A stretch of DNA of 64,000 nt from Symbiodinium natans (taxonomy: Eukaryota; Sar; Dinophyceae; Suessiales; Symbiodiniaceae). The stretch is from the NCBI GenBank assembly GCA_905221605.1, contig CAJNDS010002327.1:328997-392996 (forward strand), read 5' to 3'. This document shows positions 44,901 through 50,879 of the stretch, one piece after another. The position numbers were made by a program, and so were the translations under genes. The number at the start of each line of letters is the position of its first letter. The stretch's first letter is position 1. Under the pieces are notes generated by a model. That model was not told the DNA's origin, did not search any database, and saw only the letters and a program-made list of their open reading frames with translations.

Positions 44901-47101
44901 GTATATAAGGTTCCTTTTTAATATTGGTGAGTGTATATATTTGGTGTCCTTTTGGGGATACAAGAAATATATACCCTACTTCATATGATGAAATCTGCAC
45001 AGTAGAGGGCGAGTGTGCATCGTCGAACGTGACTGTGTTAATCCAGGCCACTCCGGCTCAGCTCCGGGCCGTGCGGGCACTGGAGAAGCAGACCACAATG
45101 CCTGCTGCTTGGACCATGCGCCGTAGGCTGTAGGCATGAAGATGAGAGGTGAAGTTCATGCGTCACCTGCACGTTTCACTTCTGACGCGCGTGTCGCCCA
45201 GTCTGGACTGCTGTCATGTAGGGAACACGAGAGCGAGATGTCCATCACCAGATTGCAGTAAGATCCTGTCAACTGTTTTGTCAACTGTCGCAGATGCCAA
45301 GCGGCCAAACCCCCAAGATGCCTGTTTTGACCTCGCGCCTCTGCTTCCGCCCTAAACTACGATACGCGTATCGTCACAGCTTGACAGGTTGGAGCGGACC
45401 AACAAAGAGTTGTGCTCCAAGAGTCCAAGAATGTCCAAGAGGGCTTGCAAGCTACGGCTGCGATTGGCGAGATCCATGAAATCAAGGGGTCCTAGCAGGT
45501 CCTAGCATGCTGGAGCTGGGTGGGGCATGCAATGTGCTACATCAGTCTAGTCTAACGGCGAGATGACGTTGATCAGGTGGACGACCTCACTTGCAGCAAC
45601 AAATGAGGCGTCCGACAATCCAATGGCCAAACTAGACAGGAACTGGACATGTGAGGTCGAGCGGAGCTTTCTTGCCTCAAGCTTTGTGCAGGATGTCGGT
45701 ATGTTCGTCAACGGCGATCCTGCAAGGCTTGGGTCGAAGTGTGGTTTTCAAGGGTAATTCAGAGAGTTGACGGCTATTGGGGCAGCTCAAGACTCGCCGC
45801 GAGGTCGAGAGGATCAAACCAAAGCACCACCACTTGTCACATTTGTCACCATGATGGGTCGTATGGGTCTCAAAGGTTCGGACAAGCAGCCGCTCTTAGT
45901 GCGATGTTTTCTCCGGGTCGCACTTCCGGCATCAAGCCACACATCGAGCTATCGCGCTGTCACTCCTGTGCCAGGCAGGGCAAGAATGGATACCAGAGCC
46001 CTGATGTTGACGAAGAGGTGCGTAGCAGATCCAAGCCCAAGCGAAAGCACGCAAGCATTCCTGTTCCATGATTGTAAACGCTTGCGCGCGCCGCCTCAGC
46101 AGCCGGGCCGGCCGCAGGACAGGAAAGGAGGAAAGAGGGTTTCTGCTAAAAAAGGAGGTTGCGGGGTTGTAGGAAGGTTAAAGGGGTTAGGTGTTTGAGG
46201 GGGGGGGGGTTGGGGGGGGTTGGGGGGGCTTGTCGCGTTTTGAGGCGCTCCCTCTGTGGGTCCCGACAGGCGGGAGCCTCCACGCCATCGGTTTGCAGCT
46301 CCTCCAAGTTATGAGGGGGGGTCCCACAGGGTCCCACAGAGCGGGAGGGGGGGGGCACAAAATCATGGGGAGGGGTTGGGTGAGGCGGAAGGAGGCCCGC
46401 TTCTCGGCAGGAAGCCGAGGCGAATTTTGTTACCGGCCGAAGGTCCCGTTGTTTTATGTTTGCAGGCCAGAGTTCCAGGTGTGAACGGGTGGAGGTTGAC
46501 TTTGCCCAACCTGAGGTCCCTACCTCACCGGCGGCTCGAGGGCAAGTCATGGTGTCCGTGCTGCGACGGACAGAATCTAGGCTGAGATCGGCTGAGATTG
46601 ATCGTAGGCTGTCACAGCATGGCCCTTCGGCCATCGTTGTTTCAGGCTGTTTCTTCCGGCTGGTATAGTGTTGTACAACAGACGCTAGTTGTCACACTTG
46701 CAGCATTATTGTGCGGTTTCGTATTCAGCCCTGGTCTCACGCGTCCACTGTGTGTTCAATGCCAGAGTCACCAAGGAAGGGCGTTTGGAGAGGCACGTTT
46801 GCGTTTAGCTTCATGCTCTCCTGCAGTCCTTTACAAGTACAGATGGTTGGCTGGCTCTTTGAAGCAAGCTGGTATTGCTCCAGCCCACCATCGTGCATCA
46901 CTGCAGGCTTCATGAGCGGCTTCTACGCCTCCTGCCTTCCGAGGCCAACGGAGCACAGCTTCAGCTTGAATCAACTCAGTTTTCAGTGAATTGCCGAAGT
47001 GGTTACAGTGGTGTCTCACGGATGAGACTCTTCATTCGCAGGCTCCAGATGACAGCTTCAAGCAAGAGCGCCTCGGCAGAGAAACGATCAGTGCACTCTT
47101 G
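20128..47101 (+). CDS. Large coiled-coil gene built of phase-0 micro-exons
   Basis: Between these limits at least 20 short + exons share the same features. Each starts after AG|G (rarely AG|A), ends at a GT, GC or GA donor, is nearly always a multiple of 3 nt in phase 0, and encodes charged helix rich in Glu, Gln, Arg, Ala and Leu. I infer one very long coiled-coil protein, or a few adjacent ones, of structural or scaffold type. Cargo, partners and location cannot be read from the sequence. Exons are listed separately. Gaps exist (35.1-40.1 kb and 40.2-45.0 kb) where I found no secure member, so the locus may comprise more than one gene. Confidence 0.5.
20355..20390 (+). CDS. Coiled-coil exon, AKAQKREEQTEQ
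   Basis: Preceded by GCGCAAG, followed by GC donor GCGCTT, 12 codons, phase 0/0. Confidence 0.5.
20576..20920. repeat. C-run then G-rich, GGGGT-type tract
   Basis: C-run at about 20576-20587, then a strongly G-skewed + strand from 20690 with many GGGG blocks. Potential G-quadruplex-forming sequence. Pro-rich minus frames and Gly-rich plus frames here are artefacts. Confidence 0.7.
20928..21073. repeat. Trinucleotide array (GCT/GCC/ACT)
   Basis: Runs of CTG/GCT, CCG/GCC and ACT/CTA triplets. Gives poly-Ser/Gly on the minus strand and poly-Cys/Tyr on the plus strand; not taken as coding. It lies just upstream of a coiled-coil exon. Confidence 0.9.
21115..21160 (+). CDS. Coiled-coil exon, LRVQSRGDAYASVL
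   Basis: Acceptor GGTCCAG, donor GTGAGC. Non-phase-0, unlike most of the series, so somewhat less certain. Confidence 0.4.
21465..21487 (+). CDS. Coiled-coil exon, AREEDLQ
   Basis: Acceptor ATGCCAG, possible GC donor GCAGAT at 21488. The frame remains open further (ADLRPPQTLLFLPKTKD), so a longer non-helical exon to about 21588 is an alternative. Confidence 0.35.
21840..21893 (+). CDS. Helical exon, VSSALAATISSLRLNRMQ
   Basis: Acceptor TCCGCAG, GC donor GCCACT, 18 codons, phase 0/0. Confidence 0.5.
21952..22338 (+). CDS. Open frame, unknown
   Basis: A 128-codon frame with a protein-like opening (RKWGLDLEAIDVGGVRLHG). Probably contains an exon flanked by intron. No family recognised. Confidence 0.25.
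   Translation: MNSEFSSTYSVSTLQIRKWGLDLEAIDVGGVRLHGAIYFLHVIHVLKMSPNVKFQFAIAGHCLMRAPGRRVLPSVCAVSCHCRHVAEPPQIKQQIAWHWIIQPAEHEPARLVYSKAGLAFFRVLLPIC
22600..22671 (+). CDS. Coiled-coil exon, 24 codons
   Basis: Acceptor CCCTGCAG, GC donor GCCTTT, phase 0/0. Reads DVLLAHERGKSETLEETMK then ELELQ. Confidence 0.6.
22966..23091 (+). CDS. Candidate exon, unknown
   Basis: Acceptor ATTCGCAG. One frame reads QISPQNRPATSQEKIEYSG then LAPQQKGPPKTAPHIVLAQ. Other frames are open too, so low confidence. Confidence 0.3.
23159..23494 (+). CDS. Open frame, unknown
   Basis: 111 codons with varied composition (MLCYSYAELGSGRCDRTSFG; LKYHDPHEITKRRPDNLRG). Exon limits unresolved and no family recognised. Confidence 0.3.
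   Translation: MAAVQPQHCSTMLCYSYAELGSGRCDRTSFGESELFAGTSLKYHDPHEITKRRPDNLRGSPSATAVLWAVLAFSCLARRGELPKHKQLPCIPDVVHAQSKAVAIRTEAKCA
23516..23710 (+). CDS. Open frame, unknown
   Basis: 64 codons: MGLVKEEGGGTLYSLIVRIS then LLQSLEHILSEDLQQPNTY. Protein-like, but borders unresolved. Confidence 0.3.
   Translation: MDFMGLVKEEGGGTLYSLIVRISFLLQSLEHILSEDLQQPNTYIGRSRFAPGWGDFTFRIFSAS
24030..24056 (+). CDS. Coiled-coil exon, VASLKDKCK
   Basis: Acceptor TTCGCCAG, donor GTGGCC, 9 codons, phase 0/0. The frame stays open past the donor. Confidence 0.4.
24249..24315 (+). CDS. Coiled-coil exon, KEAVRSERKWRLDDAQHQEH
   Basis: Acceptor GAGTGCAG, phase 0 at the start. Right border is approximate; a GC donor lies near 24315. 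Confidence 0.55.
24652..24678 (+). CDS. Coiled-coil exon, TEVQLARDE
   Basis: Acceptor CTTGCAG, donor GTGGGT, 9 codons, phase 0/0. Confidence 0.5.
24948..24998 (+). CDS. Coiled-coil exon, ALSERRRREELEKTWQQ
   Basis: Preceded by CTGGTGAG, GC donor GCGGAC, 17 codons, phase 0/0. Upstream bases are open in the same frame (HYREIERESPSAGE), so the exon could start earlier. Confidence 0.55.
25324..25342. repeat. G-run
   Basis: Run of about seventeen G with one C interruption. Confidence 0.9.
25758..25787 (+). CDS. Coiled-coil exon, DVQRLQLQAE
   Basis: Acceptor ATTCTCAG, GC donor GCCGAA, 10 codons, phase 0/0. Confidence 0.5.
25944..25985 (+). CDS. Coiled-coil exon, AIRQDKADARQWDE
   Basis: Acceptor TTACGCAG, GC donor GCCAAA, 14 codons, phase 0/0. 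Confidence 0.55.
26140..26550. repeat. Degenerate GAAAGAAC purine-rich stretch
   Basis: About 0.4 kb of A/G-rich sequence made of GAAA, GAAC and GAAG tetramers. Ser/Leu/Phe-rich minus frames across it are artefacts. Confidence 0.75.
26891..27055. repeat. 61-bp tandem repeat, three copies
   Basis: Units start at 26891, 26952 and 27013, each opening TTTGTAGT and carrying AGTACTGGAATC or a close variant about 20 nt in. The unit starts with an imperfect palindrome AGTACAAGCTTAGTACT. The third copy is incomplete. Confidence 0.85.
27334..27362. repeat. (AT)n tract
   Basis: Short AT run between ATGTATGT and ACATACAC, itself an imperfect palindrome. Confidence 0.8.
28106..28195. repeat. Two diverged copies of a 60-70 bp unit
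   Basis: GGTCCAATGGACCAGGCCAA at 28109 and GGTCCAGTGAACCAGCCCAA at 28166, each followed by a G-run and GAA. The GGTCCAnTGGACC core is a near palindrome. Confidence 0.7.
28434..28511 (+). CDS. Coiled-coil exon, 26 codons
   Basis: Acceptor CCATCAG, donor GTGGGC, phase 0/0. Reads AERRLLDEQHRCLELTED then LKRLQQE, with clear heptad-like Leu spacing. One of the best members of the series. Confidence 0.65.
28584..28646 (+). CDS. Coiled-coil exon, 21 codons
   Basis: Acceptor AACCAG, GC donor GCGCAG, phase 0/0. Reads GRAELATERRRMQTLREEQ. Confidence 0.65.
28893..28964 (+). CDS. Candidate helical exon
   Basis: Frame LREVRDRTVAFAKSGRAA then SKQ before a GC (GCCAAA). Left border not resolved and an alternative frame is open. 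Confidence 0.35.
29030..29110 (+). CDS. Coiled-coil exon, 27 codons
   Basis: Acceptor GATCAG, GC donor GCTGCT, phase 0/0. Reads AARDISAERKTSRHLAQQLK then RYEEEGR. Confidence 0.65.
29511..29547 (+). CDS. Coiled-coil exon, NMRQLDSQLDSE
   Basis: Acceptor TTTGCAG. Right border uncertain: GT after base 29547, or a GA donor ten bases earlier that would restore phase 0. Confidence 0.45.
30086..30130 (+). CDS. Coiled-coil exon, ELQEAGRKLALQEDK
   Basis: Acceptor CGGCGAG preceded by a C-run and ATTTTTCCC, a strong pyrimidine tract. GC donor GCGTGG, 15 codons, phase 0/0. Confidence 0.6.
30307..30393 (+). CDS. Helical exon, 29 codons
   Basis: Preceded by ATGAAG, donor GTGAGT, phase 0/0. Reads VKAAFGRATTAEADFASEM then RPPQKSLEES. 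Confidence 0.55.
30549..30590. repeat. (CT)n tract
   Basis: CT dinucleotide run with minor interruptions. Confidence 0.85.
30754..30791 (+). CDS. Helical exon, HARADVRRRVRE
   Basis: Preceded by TACGAG, GC donor GCCCCA. The frame stays open beyond (APTLAEMRETRANHPGG), so a longer exon to about 30875 is possible. Confidence 0.4.
31111..31146 (+). CDS. Coiled-coil exon, ELRDMQHRLDSE
   Basis: Acceptor TTGCCAG, GC donor GCGAGG, 12 codons, phase 0/0. Confidence 0.6.
31209..31264. repeat. 11-bp repeat GAGACGCTGGG/GAGACGTTGA
   Basis: Five near-identical tandem copies of a 10-11 bp unit. Confidence 0.85.
31452..31526 (+). CDS. Helical exon, 25 codons
   Basis: Acceptor GCCACAG, donor GTACTG, phase 0/0. 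Reads AIIYRSKAAAQEALLAAER then PADADR. Confidence 0.6.
31608..31627. repeat. (GT)n tract
   Basis: Short GT run immediately upstream of the next exon's acceptor. Confidence 0.85.
31640..31687 (+). CDS. Ser/Pro-rich exon, EQGAEVPISPPSPTKP
   Basis: Acceptor AATCAAG, donor GTTGCT, 16 codons, phase 0/0. The SPPSPTKP string is a typical proline-directed phosphorylation context and would interrupt the coiled coil. Confidence 0.5.
32746..32787 (+). CDS. Helical exon, EQLVVVRCKSEETQ
   Basis: Acceptor TTGCCAG, GA donor GATGTG, 14 codons, phase 0/0. The frame is also open further right, so the donor is inferred from phase. Confidence 0.4.
33738..33776 (+). CDS. Helical exon, EACAAREALRCAE
   Basis: Acceptor ACACGCAG, GC donor GCCATG, 13 codons, phase 0/0. 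Could start earlier at a CAG ending near 33708. Confidence 0.5.
34705..34758 (+). CDS. Coiled-coil exon, AEMAESRREALKAVQLQR
   Basis: Preceded by CTGGAAG, donor GTTGAA, 18 codons, phase 0/0. A 333-codon minus frame overlaps here and is regarded as its shadow. Confidence 0.6.
35005..35052 (+). CDS. Coiled-coil exon, VSQLRAELAACRAASE
   Basis: Acceptor CTGCCAG, GC donor GCATCT, 16 codons, phase 0/0. Confidence 0.6.
35335..35412. repeat. AT-rich microsatellite
   Basis: TATATA/TATTTATA run with CATATA units. Confidence 0.8.
35420..37500. other. No secure exon
   Basis: Frames of 60-120 codons on both strands, none with persuasive composition and splice sites. GAGTGA/CACTCACTC-type strings occur near 36140-36250 and 36575-36600. 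Confidence 0.4.
37556..37700. other. Protein-like sequence, strand unresolved
   Basis: Minus strand reads EEARGAAKHGQAENSRAHVE then IDEKAQLFRSNR, coiled-coil-like. Plus strand reads VRKVSREEGVTRLLRNN over part of it. Plus would match the neighbours; minus has the longer helical run. Left undecided. Confidence 0.3.
39033..39075. repeat. 12-bp repeat TTTCTGCACA
   Basis: Four tandem copies of TCTGCACATTT-type units. Confidence 0.8.
40095..40131 (+). CDS. Coiled-coil-like exon, VRRLDDAHRTLA
   Basis: Preceded by GCAAAAG, GC donor GCGAAG. Same style as the series to its left; 3' phase not 0 if the donor is right. Confidence 0.4.
40262..40450 (+). CDS. Candidate exon, unknown
   Basis: Frame SVVSRLSKLVLPVAASSWSK then LLPGGDARELLSAFSQSLSD, immediately before the purine tract. 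Protein-like, but two other frames are also open. No family recognised. Confidence 0.3.
40469..41932. repeat. 1.46 kb polypurine (GGAAA/GGAAG) tract
   Basis: Almost pure A/G on the + strand. Sub-blocks: GGCAAGGGAA units (40469-40600), AAGGAAGGA 9-mers (about 40830-41360), GGAAGGGAA 9-mers (41360-41670), GGAAA 5-mers (41680-41780), mixed GGGAA (41790-41932). From 40824 to 41667 there is no pyrimidine. Frames of 400-590 codons across it are artefacts. Confidence 0.97.
42246..42362. repeat. Left arm of diverged inverted repeat
   Basis: CTAGGAGAGCCTCTACTTTC and following bases match, in inverted orientation and with about 75-85% identity by eye, the region near 43430-43490. Short AGGAAAACCTC-type motifs recur within it. 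Confidence 0.55.
42385..42545. repeat. Degenerate GAAA/GAAG purine stretch
   Basis: A/G-rich tetramer sequence similar to that at 26.1-26.5 kb. Confidence 0.7.
42572..42631. repeat. Short direct repeat, copy 1
   Basis: Shares GGAATCCT(T/G)TCCAA and GCGAGCGTTGTGTTTGCAA with copies near 43042-43092 and 43120-43176. Confidence 0.6.
43042..43176. repeat. Short direct repeats, copies 2 and 3
   Basis: Two copies of about 55 bp built on ACCCGTCTTGCGAGCATTGTG followed by a TTGTAACTGGGG-type end, adjacent to each other. Minus-strand frames through them give LQTQCSQDGF-like peptides that are not taken as coding. Confidence 0.6.
43340..43520. repeat. Right arm of inverted repeat with AGGTTTTCCT motifs
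   Basis: Several AGGTTTTCCT or close copies; 43430-43490 is the inverted partner of 42246-42310. Confidence 0.55.
43860..44762 (+). pseudogene. 300-codon frame with three internal stops
   Basis: One reading frame remains protein-like for about 300 codons. The first 201 codons are open (GMGFIRDLLPETASEYAPSY; ALRELEVLAAAKPLASLPLP). After TAG at 44463-44465 the same frame goes on with MEDNGLATSARAKQK, TAA at 44514-44516, AEEDDSHCIFKGPSSRPEK, TGA at 44589-44591, then CQEVDEAEAEGSEPRHR and DVWDAWTAMLCRLSCQTLA to a final TGA at 44760-44762. No intron with proper borders separates the pieces. This suggests a decayed intronless copy such as a retrocopy. No family recognised, and a minus frame of 227 codons overlaps. 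Confidence 0.4.
45047..45100 (+). CDS. Helical exon, ATPAQLRAVRALEKQT
   Basis: Acceptor AATCCAG. Right border approximate. Confidence 0.45.
45380..45408 (+). CDS. Coiled-coil exon, LDRLERTNK
   Basis: Acceptor GTCACAG; GT donor (GTTGTG) after AAAGA. Immediately beyond, two frames look coding (KELCSKSPRMSKRACK, or NVQEGLQATAAIGEIHEIK), so either the exon is longer or a second exon or frameshift follows. Confidence 0.45.
45786..45818 (+). CDS. Coiled-coil exon, LKTRREVERIK
   Basis: Acceptor TGGGGCAG; possible GT donor after LKTRRE. Confidence 0.45.
46195..46360. repeat. G-rich stretch
   Basis: Several runs of 7-10 G on the + strand (46199-46225, 46315-46320, 46346-46354). Confidence 0.8.
46466..46625 (+). 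CDS. Exon of unknown or coiled-coil gene
   Basis: Acceptor TTTGCAG ends at 46465. Frame reads CERVEVDFAQPEVPTSPAA then VSVLRRTESRLRSAEIDRRL, joining a Pro-containing linker to a charged helix. Right border uncertain, with GC or GT candidates between 46606 and 46625. Confidence 0.45.
46907..46985 (+). CDS. Coiled-coil exon, 26 codons
   Basis: Acceptor ACTGCAG, donor GTGAAT. Reads LHERLLRLLPSEANGAQL then QLESTQFS. Confidence 0.5.
47042..47101 (+). CDS. Helical exon, APDDSFKQERLGRETISALL
   Basis: Acceptor ATTCGCAG, donor GTGAAA, 20 codons, phase 0/0. Last secure member of this part of the series; a possible VREEAQLKAE exon follows near 47383-47412. Confidence 0.5.
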
Positions 47102-47460
47102 GTGAAATCACTTACAGTAGTTGCTAAGAATGCTGTCGTAAGTTCTGACTTCTGCATTGATCTTCAACACAATCTCATGGTGAGCACTGTAAGGTTCGAT
47201 GATTTGTGTGGGCAGAGTGTAAGATGTTTAAGACCAGATGGAGACGAACAGACGCTGAGTAGGAGGTGGTACGGACTTCACATGATGTCGTGAGGCTGCA
47301 AAGTTCCACAGACATGCCATCAGACGGCGGCCTTTTGTCGCATGCCATCGTCGTCATCGTCGGCCCTACGAAGTGCTGCGTAGTCCGTGAGGAGGCACAG
47401 CTCAAGGCGGAGTAAGCTAGGACGCTAGGACCCAGTGCCTCAGAGGACTAGAAGTCACAA

Positions 47461-47679
47461 ATGTTCTGGGCGATCACAGTATACTGCAGCTACCCTTGGG
47501 AGAATTTTCCAACTGCGTACTTGACAAGTTTGATCAAATCTGGCAGCACGTCCACTGGAGCCAAGGCCCTTGTCTCAGACGACAGGCTGGTAGTCAGCCG
47601 CAGGCTTGGATCGCAGTTTTGTCGAGTTGCCGAGTCAAACAGGCAGGCTGTTTGTAGCCCTTGCGGTGATCACGCGTAG
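47461..47679 (+). CDS. Open frame, unknown
   Basis: 72 codons with protein-like middle (AKALVSDDRLVVSRRLGSQF). Borders unresolved. Confidence 0.25.
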   Translation: MFWAITVYCSYPWENFPTAYLTSLIKSGSTSTGAKALVSDDRLVVSRRLGSQFCRVAESNRQAVCSPCGDHA

Positions 47680-48158
47680 CCGTCTGTTTGGGGCACGAAG
47701 GCACACGTGGCTTCTAGCAGCTTCTAGCATATGTAGCTTCATCATGTTTACCATCACATTTCGACTTCTCACCCCAATGCGACATGCAGCCACTCCAGAA
47801 AATACATGTAAGGCATGACGACCCATGACGAAACTGGTCAAAGTGTGTGGCACGGAGCGCGGGGAAACGAATCCGTCGGTGACATCCGTCTACGCCGCAC
47901 ACAGATTCAGGGTGTCGTTCGCGTTTGCGGGCCCTTTCCTTCATTACTTTTTCTTGCTGCGCTGCGGCACGGGCCCCGCTCATGCTCAAAATCTCAATGC
48001 TACATGAACTTCCACCTGAACCTAGCCAAGCCTGCCTTCACACCAGCTTTAAGACCATTCATGTGCACAGCACATGCCAAACATATACAGTCAGGGCAGC
48101 GACGTGGCTTGGGGTTCTACCTCTTACGTTGTAAGGCCGGCGCCGGTGCCATTTAAAG

Positions 48159-48193
48159 TTTAGGGTTTAGGGTTTAGGGCCTCAGGGTTTAGG
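48159..48193. repeat. Interstitial telomere-like TTTAGGG
   Basis: Three perfect TTTAGGG units at 48159-48179, then GCCTCAGGG and another TTTAGG. TTTAGGG is the plant/algal-type telomere unit and has been reported for dinoflagellates. Confidence 0.8.
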
Positions 48194-48630
48194 AGGCTTG
48201 TTTCTATCGCTGCTGTGCACCGTGCAGCTGCTAGCCTGCTTAAGTAAGAGCTGTTATCCCCATCCCCTCCTCTCCTCCCTCCCCCATCACCTCCCGCCCG
48301 CACCCCCCTTTGTAGATTGCTCCCTCCCCCTCAACTCAAATCCTCACACGACCCGAAAACTAAACAAGACGACATCTGTGATCCTGCCAACAACATTTCG
48401 GGAAGTTTCGCACATCGTCGGCCAAGCCGCTGTTGAGCTCTCAAGGGTTTAGGCGTTTACGGATTCCCCCAACTGATCTAGGCAGGCCTTGAGACCGTTT
48501 ACTTTTTCCCTTGTTGGGTTTAAAGAGGATCATACTCAGATGCACTACCCACACTCACACGTACTGATGTCTTGTACACCTAGTCCGAGCGCCGCCTGGC
48601 CTGGCATTCAGTTCCAACATTTTCCGATAT

Positions 48631-48891
48631 CTATACAGTGAAAACCACCAGTGGCATCTTCACAGTCTGGAGACGCCAGGAACTGCGCAAATGGTCTTGT
48701 GGAATGACAGGCGCCGGTGTTTCCACAAGCACTGCAAGGCGATGATCGCAAGAACTACCATTACAGGTGTGCTTTGCATCAGCTAGTTCAGTCCTCCACC
48801 AGCATAGCAAAGCCCTGCCTCTTCCGTCCTGCTGTTCTTGCAGAAGCGCCAGAAGTGCCATCAGCGTCATTCGCCATGTGATAATGGACAT
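48631..48891 (-). other. Protein-like minus frame, unresolved
   Basis: 87 codons on the minus strand beginning SIITWRMTLMALLALLQEQQ and including WWRTELADAKH. Opposite to nearly every other exon, so possibly chance. Confidence 0.25.
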
Positions 48892-49258
48892 GGTGCATGC
48901 GCCGCATGTTATGCGCTGATCTAGAACTTGCCATAAGCCACCGTACGTCCCAGTACCATACAGTGGCTGTTCGGTGATCTGCTCATTTCATGCTTGGTGC
49001 GTGTGCGGGTGTACAGGTGTGTGCAGCAAATGGCCATGCAGCATGTCTGGTGGCCCTGTGTACAGCAACCTCGGGCTTGAGCAGTGGTGTAATGCTTTCC
49101 AATGGAAGGTTCATCAGATAAGCTAGCGCACAAAGGACATGCAATCTAAATTTCGCTAGGTTGCCATGCTTACCTTGCCACCGCTCCTTGTGTTATTCGT
49201 TTGTGCCAGGCCCTAGAGGTGCCCAAAATTTGGAAGGCGCTCGGACTTCGTTGACTAG

Positions 49259-49501
49259 GTGACCCATGGTGACTCGAGAAATATACACAGTGAACTGGAA
49301 GTTCAGGATGAAAACATATTCAAAACATCCAATAACATCCAGAACATGCTGGCAGCGCAAATTTGCACACTCGTAGTGCTCGGCAACCCAGACACTTCCA
49401 GCTGCGAGGCAATAGACGACTGCACAAACAGCAAGGCCATCTGCGGCCGTCAGCACTCAAAAAAAAAACGAGCCGCCCATCAACCTGCAGATGCAGCATG
49501 A
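49259..49501 (+). CDS. Open frame, unknown
   Basis: 80 codons: GDSRNIHSELEVQDENIFKT then SNNIQNMLAAQICTLVVLG. Protein-like but borders unresolved. Confidence 0.25.
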   Translation: MTHGDSRNIHSELEVQDENIFKTSNNIQNMLAAQICTLVVLGNPDTSSCEAIDDCTNSKAICGRQHSKKKRAAHQPADAA

Positions 49502-49713
49502 GGTCACAGCAGAGTTTGGTATGGCTTGAGGTCGGCAGGAGGTCAAGCACAAGTTGAAGTGAAGCAACCGATCCAGTGCCATACTTGCAATTGGAACGGC
49601 AAGACGCTCAGCGCCCATGAAAGTACTAGCCGAGATGCATTCACAACATCGCATCGATCTTTTGTCAGCATTCCGCGGAATCATGCCGGATGCTAAGCAC
49701 CCAAGGCCTGAAG

Positions 49714-49821
49714 CTAGTCTAAAAGTCGTCGTCTTGAGGGTGGCAATAGCACATCTAGATAGTGCACGCCTAAAAGTCTATCAGCACTTAGGCTTTGTTC
49801 ACGCAGGACAAAGTCATCATC

Positions 49822-49853
<32 letters not shown>

Positions 49854-50160
49854 GTCCGGGCCATCTCTGTTCGCAAAGGAAAGCATCAAACCATCCTGCA
49901 CAAGTTCTGCACGGGTGCTTTGAGTGACCACCTGAAGCTCTTTCCTCTCCAGTGCTTTCTTGGCCATACATGCATGGGTTCACGTCCTTTGCGCGTGCAA
50001 GTGGTCCGTTGACAAGTACTTCCGGTCTCAAAAGAGGCGGCTTGGTCCGTATACTCAAGAAATCAAACGTGCGAACACGTCGACCTGTCATTGGCTGTGC
50101 CGGTTTGGCTACGAAGTCTGAGAAGCACGACCCACCCTGTTTCACTTGATAATGCAGCAT
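49714..50160. other. Opposed frames spanning a CAT/ATG triplet run
   Basis: Plus frame 49617-50012 (131 codons) carries a run of His; minus frame 50160-49714 (148 codons) carries a run of Asp over the same triplets. Both are otherwise protein-like and neither is recognised. Confidence 0.25.
49817..49851. repeat. (CAT)n triplet run
   Basis: Eleven near-perfect CAT/CAC triplets. Confidence 0.9.
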
Positions 50161-50812
50161 AGAAAAAGTCCGATTGGCATTGTGATTCAGACTAGCCCAT
50201 TGTAAGTTGCAGAGGCACCAACATTTGTCCAGATGCGTCTGAGCTTGACGCTGTTCGTCTCCAAAAAAGCCTTGCTTTCATGTATTGCACGCTGCATGCA
50301 CAGGGTGACTTGCCATTGCATGGGTGCGAACTCATTGCACTCCGCTTCCATCTTGCAGTTCATTGGACCGGACACGGGAACCATGCAATGTGCATATCCA
50401 GGCCCGCATATGGCAGGCTTAAACGAGCAGCGGAAATGAAGCACCACAACATACCACAACACAAATGATCACAGTGTCTTGCATAAAAATGATGACATGA
50501 CCTATCCTGCCTTTGCTCACTCTCTACAAGGAATTAAAGGGATGAGCATTCTGTTTCTTGCACAGCCCCTGCAATCCCCTGCAACATGAACACCAGATCC
50601 ATCAGCCTCATCTAAGCTGTGTTGGAGATATCCTGAGATCTGATGCTGCATTGGACCATGCGGAGGGCCTACCTGTGCACATTTAGCAGGGCACCCAGGT
50701 GGACTGTCGCAAGTTTTTTGTATGACTTCCTGCTGCTTCAAGAAAGGGCCCCACACGAAGTAAGTTTCCGGTCTGGCAAAGGCAAGGTTGAAAAGCGGCA
50801 CTATGCAAGCAG

Positions 50813-50879
50813 CGTGGCTGGCTTGGGCTTCGTTGGTTTGGGCAAGATTGGCAGCGGCATGGTCACGAACCTGTCAAAG
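50813..50879 (+). CDS. Dehydrogenase exon 1: nucleotide-binding loop
   Basis: Acceptor GCAAGCAG, GC donor GCCGCA. Reads VAGLGFVGLGKIGSGMVTNL then SK, the GxGxxG Rossmann loop and following helix. An earlier exon must supply the start and two bases. Confidence 0.85.
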
